A stretch of DNA of 16,199 nucleotides from Chloroflexota bacterium. GTDB lineage: Bacteria; Chloroflexota; UBA6077. This document shows, one piece after another, positions 14,604 to 16,199 of the stretch (the first letter of the stretch is position 1; every line of letters begins with the position of its first letter). Where the stretch lies: positions 1-16,199 of the forward strand of contig JAJZQR010000107.1 in NCBI GenBank assembly GCA_021806765.1, given 5' to 3'. Below the pieces are notes generated by a model. That model did no database searches. It saw only the letters and a list, made by a program, of their open reading frames with translations, and had not been told where the DNA came from. The position numbers and the translations under genes were made by a program.

Positions 14604-14694
14604 CGTAGGAGCCAGCTCTTGCTGGCGACCCGATGACTCCCGTAGGAGCCTGCCCCTGCTGGTGACCCCATCGCCGGCTGGAGCCGGCTCCTAC
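14604..14694. repeat. Cluster of three REP-like palindromes (two direct, one inverted)
   Basis: Copy 1 (14604-14640) and copy 2 (14641-14675) are tandem, each beginning CGTAGGAGCC and sharing CTGCTGG/TTGCTGG and GACCC. Copy 3 (about 14673-14694) is the reverse complement, ending GGCTCCTAC. Copy 1 has the stem GCCAGC-TCTT-GCTGGC (14611-14626). Copy 3 has GCCGGC-TGGA-GCCGGC (14673-14688). The GTAGGAGCC heads of copies 1 and 2 can each pair with GGCTCCTAC of copy 3. This is the BIME-like layout seen with repetitive extragenic palindromes, whose GTAGGAGC-type head is well known from Pseudomonas. It lies in the 116-bp gap between the binding-protein and peptidase genes, where such elements often protect upstream mRNA. 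Confidence 0.75.
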
Positions 14695-14712
14695 CATTTG
14701 AGAGGTTGGACC

Positions 14713-15975
14713 ATGGTTGACAAGGGTGTCTTGAAACAGCGACTTTGGCACGAGGTCGACCTACATCGTGAGGGGCTGGTCGGTCTGACCAGCGATCTGC
14801 TCCGGATCAATACCGAGAACCCGCCCGGCAACTCCCAACCCATAACGGAGTACATCGCCCGTTACCTCAACGAGGCGGGCATCGATACCAGTCTCCACGT
14901 TGCGCCCGGCGACCACCACAATCTGTTGGGGGAGGTCCGGGGCGGCCGCACAGGCAAGCGGCTGCTCTTCTGCGGCCACACCGACGTGGTGCCTGCCGGC
15001 GATGAAGCCCACTGGAGTTTCTCTCCCACCGCCGGAGACGTGGTCGATGGCTATCTCAGGGGGCGTGGGGCCAGCGACATGAAGGCCGGCGTTGCCGGAT
15101 TCCTCTTCGCCGCGACCCTGCTCCAACGGGTGAAGGAGGACTTGGCAGGCTCCATCGGCTTGGTGGTGGTGGACGACGAGGAGGTGGGCGGCCAGTATGG
15201 CGCTCAGTGGGTCCTGAACCAGGGGCTGGTGAAGGGGGATGGCTGCATCATCGCGGAACCCTCGGGTCCCATGAACCCGACTATAGGCCAGAAGGGCTCC
15301 TGCTGGTTCGGGGTGACCTTCTTCGGCACTCCCGCTCACGGCTCCATGGCGCCGCTGGTGGGCGACAACGCCATACTGAAGGCGTGCGTTGCCGCCCAGC
15401 AGTTGCAGAAGCTTTATCACATGCCCGTCACCATCCCGGCCGATATCGCCGAAACCGTCGCCATCTCCAAGGCCTATCGGGAGAGCACCGATACCCGCAA
15501 CGCGGCCGACGTGCTGGATCACGTGAGCGTCAACGTTGGGATGATCCGGGGTGGGACCAAGGCCAACATCGTGCCGGATCGTTGCGTCCTGGAGGTGGAC
15601 ACCCGGGTTCCCTTCGGCCTCACCCACCACGACGTAATGGCCTATGCCCGGCAGTTGCTGGATGAACTGGGCTACCAGTACGAGATACGCCCCCTGAGGT
15701 TCCAGGGGGCCGCCAACTACACCAGCCCGAGGGATCCTGTGGTGCTGGCGCTGCTCCAGGCCGTCAAAGAGGTGCGGGGTGACAACCCCTACGGCGTGCT
15801 TCAATGGGCGTCCAGCGACGCTCGCTACTTCCGGGACCACGGCATCCCCGTGCTGCAGTACGGCCCCGCCGAGCTGCCCACCATCCACTCCTGGAACGAG
15901 CGGGTCAAGGTGGAGGACGTGGTGGCCTCGGCGAAGGTGTACGCCGCCGCCGCCGCCGAGTACCTGCTGGGTTGA
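14713..15975 (+). CDS. M20-family metallopeptidase (ArgE/DapE/CPG2 type)
   Basis: The 420-aa cytoplasmic enzyme has the two-zinc site of the M20 family: LLFCGHTDVVP (H89), GRGASDMKAG (bridging D122), VVDDEEVGG (catalytic E156, ligand E157), IIAEPSG (E182) and PTIHSWNE (H392). Between about 190 and 300 lies the dimerisation domain with GSCWFGVTFFGTPAHGS and IRGGTKANIVPDRC. Length and motif order are those of ArgE/DapE/succinyl-diaminopimelate or carboxypeptidase-G2-like hydrolases, which cleave acyl-amino-acid or peptide bonds. The start at 14713 follows GAGAGG by 7 nt. The frame is open far upstream but only as a shadow of the binding-protein gene. Position after the transporter suggests it hydrolyses the imported peptide or N-acyl amino acid. 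Exact substrate is unknown. Confidence 0.92.
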   Translation: MVDKGVLKQRLWHEVDLHREGLVGLTSDLLRINTENPPGNSQPITEYIARYLNEAGIDTSLHVAPGDHHNLLGEVRGGRTGKRLLFCGHTDVVPAGDEAHWSFSPTAGDVVDGYLRGRGASDMKAGVAGFLFAATLLQRVKEDLAGSIGLVVVDDEEVGGQYGAQWVLNQGLVKGDGCIIAEPSGPMNPTIGQKGSCWFGVTFFGTPAHGSMAPLVGDNAILKACVAAQQLQKLYHMPVTIPADIAETVAISKAYRESTDTRNAADVLDHVSVNVGMIRGGTKANIVPDRCVLEVDTRVPFGLTHHDVMAYARQLLDELGYQYEIRPLRFQGAANYTSPRDPVVLALLQAVKEVRGDNPYGVLQWASSDARYFRDHGIPVLQYGPAELPTIHSWNERVKVEDVVASAKVYAAAAAEYLLG

Positions 15976-15985
15976 CGAGAAGATC

Positions 15986-16048
15986 AAATAGGATGGACAG
16001 GATGGACAAGATCAGATCATTGTCCTGCCCACCCTGTCCATCCTGTTT
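15986..16048. terminator. Long hairpin between convergent genes, probable bidirectional terminator
   Basis: Perfect 12-bp arms AGGATGGACAGG (15990-16001) and CCTGTCCATCCT (16033-16044) are extended outward by a wobble and three A-T pairs (AAA 15986-15988 with TTT 16046-16048). Broken pairing inside reaches about 16008/16026. The left arm contains two tandem GGATGGACA copies. It lies 10 nt after the M20 stop and 30 nt before the stop of the convergent gene. The terminal A/T pairs give a short U-run in either direction. Confidence 0.65.
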
Positions 16049-16077
16049 AGTCCCTGGTTACCGTTCCCACCGCCCCG

Positions 16078-16199
16078 TCAGACCAGCTCGGCCAGGGTTC
16101 GGGCAAGCACCGTGCGGGGCAGGATCACCGGCACCCGGGCGATCTCGGCGGCCCGCGCCTTCATGGCGGTGGTGAAGCCCATGCAGTCCAGCACGATCA
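16078..16199 (-). CDS. aroM: AroM-family protein, C-terminal part (cut by window edge)
   Basis: The last 39 codons of a minus-strand gene are visible, ending in TGA at 16078-16080. The stretch VLDCMGFTTAMK followed by VPVILPRTVLARTLAELV matches the C-terminus of AroM proteins ('DCMGYT...MK' and 'PV-LPRTLVAR-LAEL'). AroM is named for its place near shikimate-pathway genes in enteric bacteria. Its biochemical function is not established, and the fold resembles Asp/Glu racemase-like proteins. It is convergent with the M20 gene across a hairpin. AroM homologues next to peptide transporters and M20 enzymes suggest a role in amino-acid or peptide metabolism rather than aromatic synthesis, but that is inference. 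The N-terminal part lies outside the window. Confidence 0.78.
   Translation of the reverse strand, partial: IVLDCMGFTTAMKARAAEIARVPVILPRTVLARTLAELV

Noticed and set aside
13112..14671. Long minus-strand open frame (519 codons) opposite the peptide-binding protein gene
   Set aside because: It is the antisense of a clear SBP_bac_5 gene. Its composition (Val/Leu/Gly/His-rich) is what high-GC antisense frames give, and no family motif is seen.
14604..14694. CRISPR-like array
   Set aside because: Only two direct copies and one inverted copy, with no spacers of regular length; they are palindromic REP-like elements.
14164..14712. N-terminal extension of the M20 gene in the same open frame
   Set aside because: It lies inside the binding-protein gene in another frame. 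The ATG at 14713 has a ribosome site and the protein then has normal family length.
14761..15987. Minus-strand open frame (408 codons) opposite the M20 gene
   Set aside because: Antisense shadow of a gene with all M20 metal ligands.

Overview
The window is GC-rich bacterial DNA. Its genes are tightly packed. Both lipoprotein solute-binding proteins carry long Ala/Pro/Gln/Thr- or Ala/Pro/Ser/Thr-rich linkers after the lipid-attachment cysteine, and the binding proteins, permeases and ROK regulator together suggest a heterotrophic Chloroflexota-type bacterium. That placement is inference; no rRNA or other phylogenetic marker is present.

Layout. Positions 1-64 hold a tRNA-Ala(GGC) on the minus strand, cut by the window edge only in its 3' acceptor strand. 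Next is a transposase scrap related to IS4/DDE_Tnp_1 (288-584). From 8999 down to 640 runs a seven-gene minus-strand operon, in transcription order: ROK-family regulator, amidohydrolase, sugar-binding lipoprotein, MalF-type permease, MalG-type permease, cytoplasmic (alpha/alpha)6-type glycoside hydrolase, and a GlmS-like SIS sugar-phosphate isomerase/deaminase. Upstream is a strong sigma70-like promoter (TTGACA, 17 bp, TAGATT). A near-perfect 17-bp palindrome lies just after the predicted transcription start, and two tandem 10-bp repeats lie just before the -35. The reading is a ROK-controlled operon that imports a glycoside, probably containing an amino sugar, cleaves it in the cytoplasm and feeds the sugar phosphate into central metabolism.

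Positions 9135-10610 hold a decayed ISL3-family insertion sequence. Its transposase has lost its N-terminus and carries frameshifts, an in-frame stop and a C-terminal deletion. It separates the two divergent operons.

From about 10645 rightwards is a second, plus-strand operon: a promoter, DppB- and DppC-type permeases, an SBP_bac_5 peptide-binding lipoprotein, a cluster of three REP-like palindromes, and an M20 metallopeptidase. It reads as a peptide (or related compound) uptake and hydrolysis unit. A long hairpin ends it, facing a convergent AroM-family gene that is cut by the right edge.

Neither ABC system has its ATPase genes in the window. The most unusual items are the ROK regulator with no zinc site, the unassigned glycoside hydrolase, the promoter architecture of the sugar operon, and the REP-like cluster.
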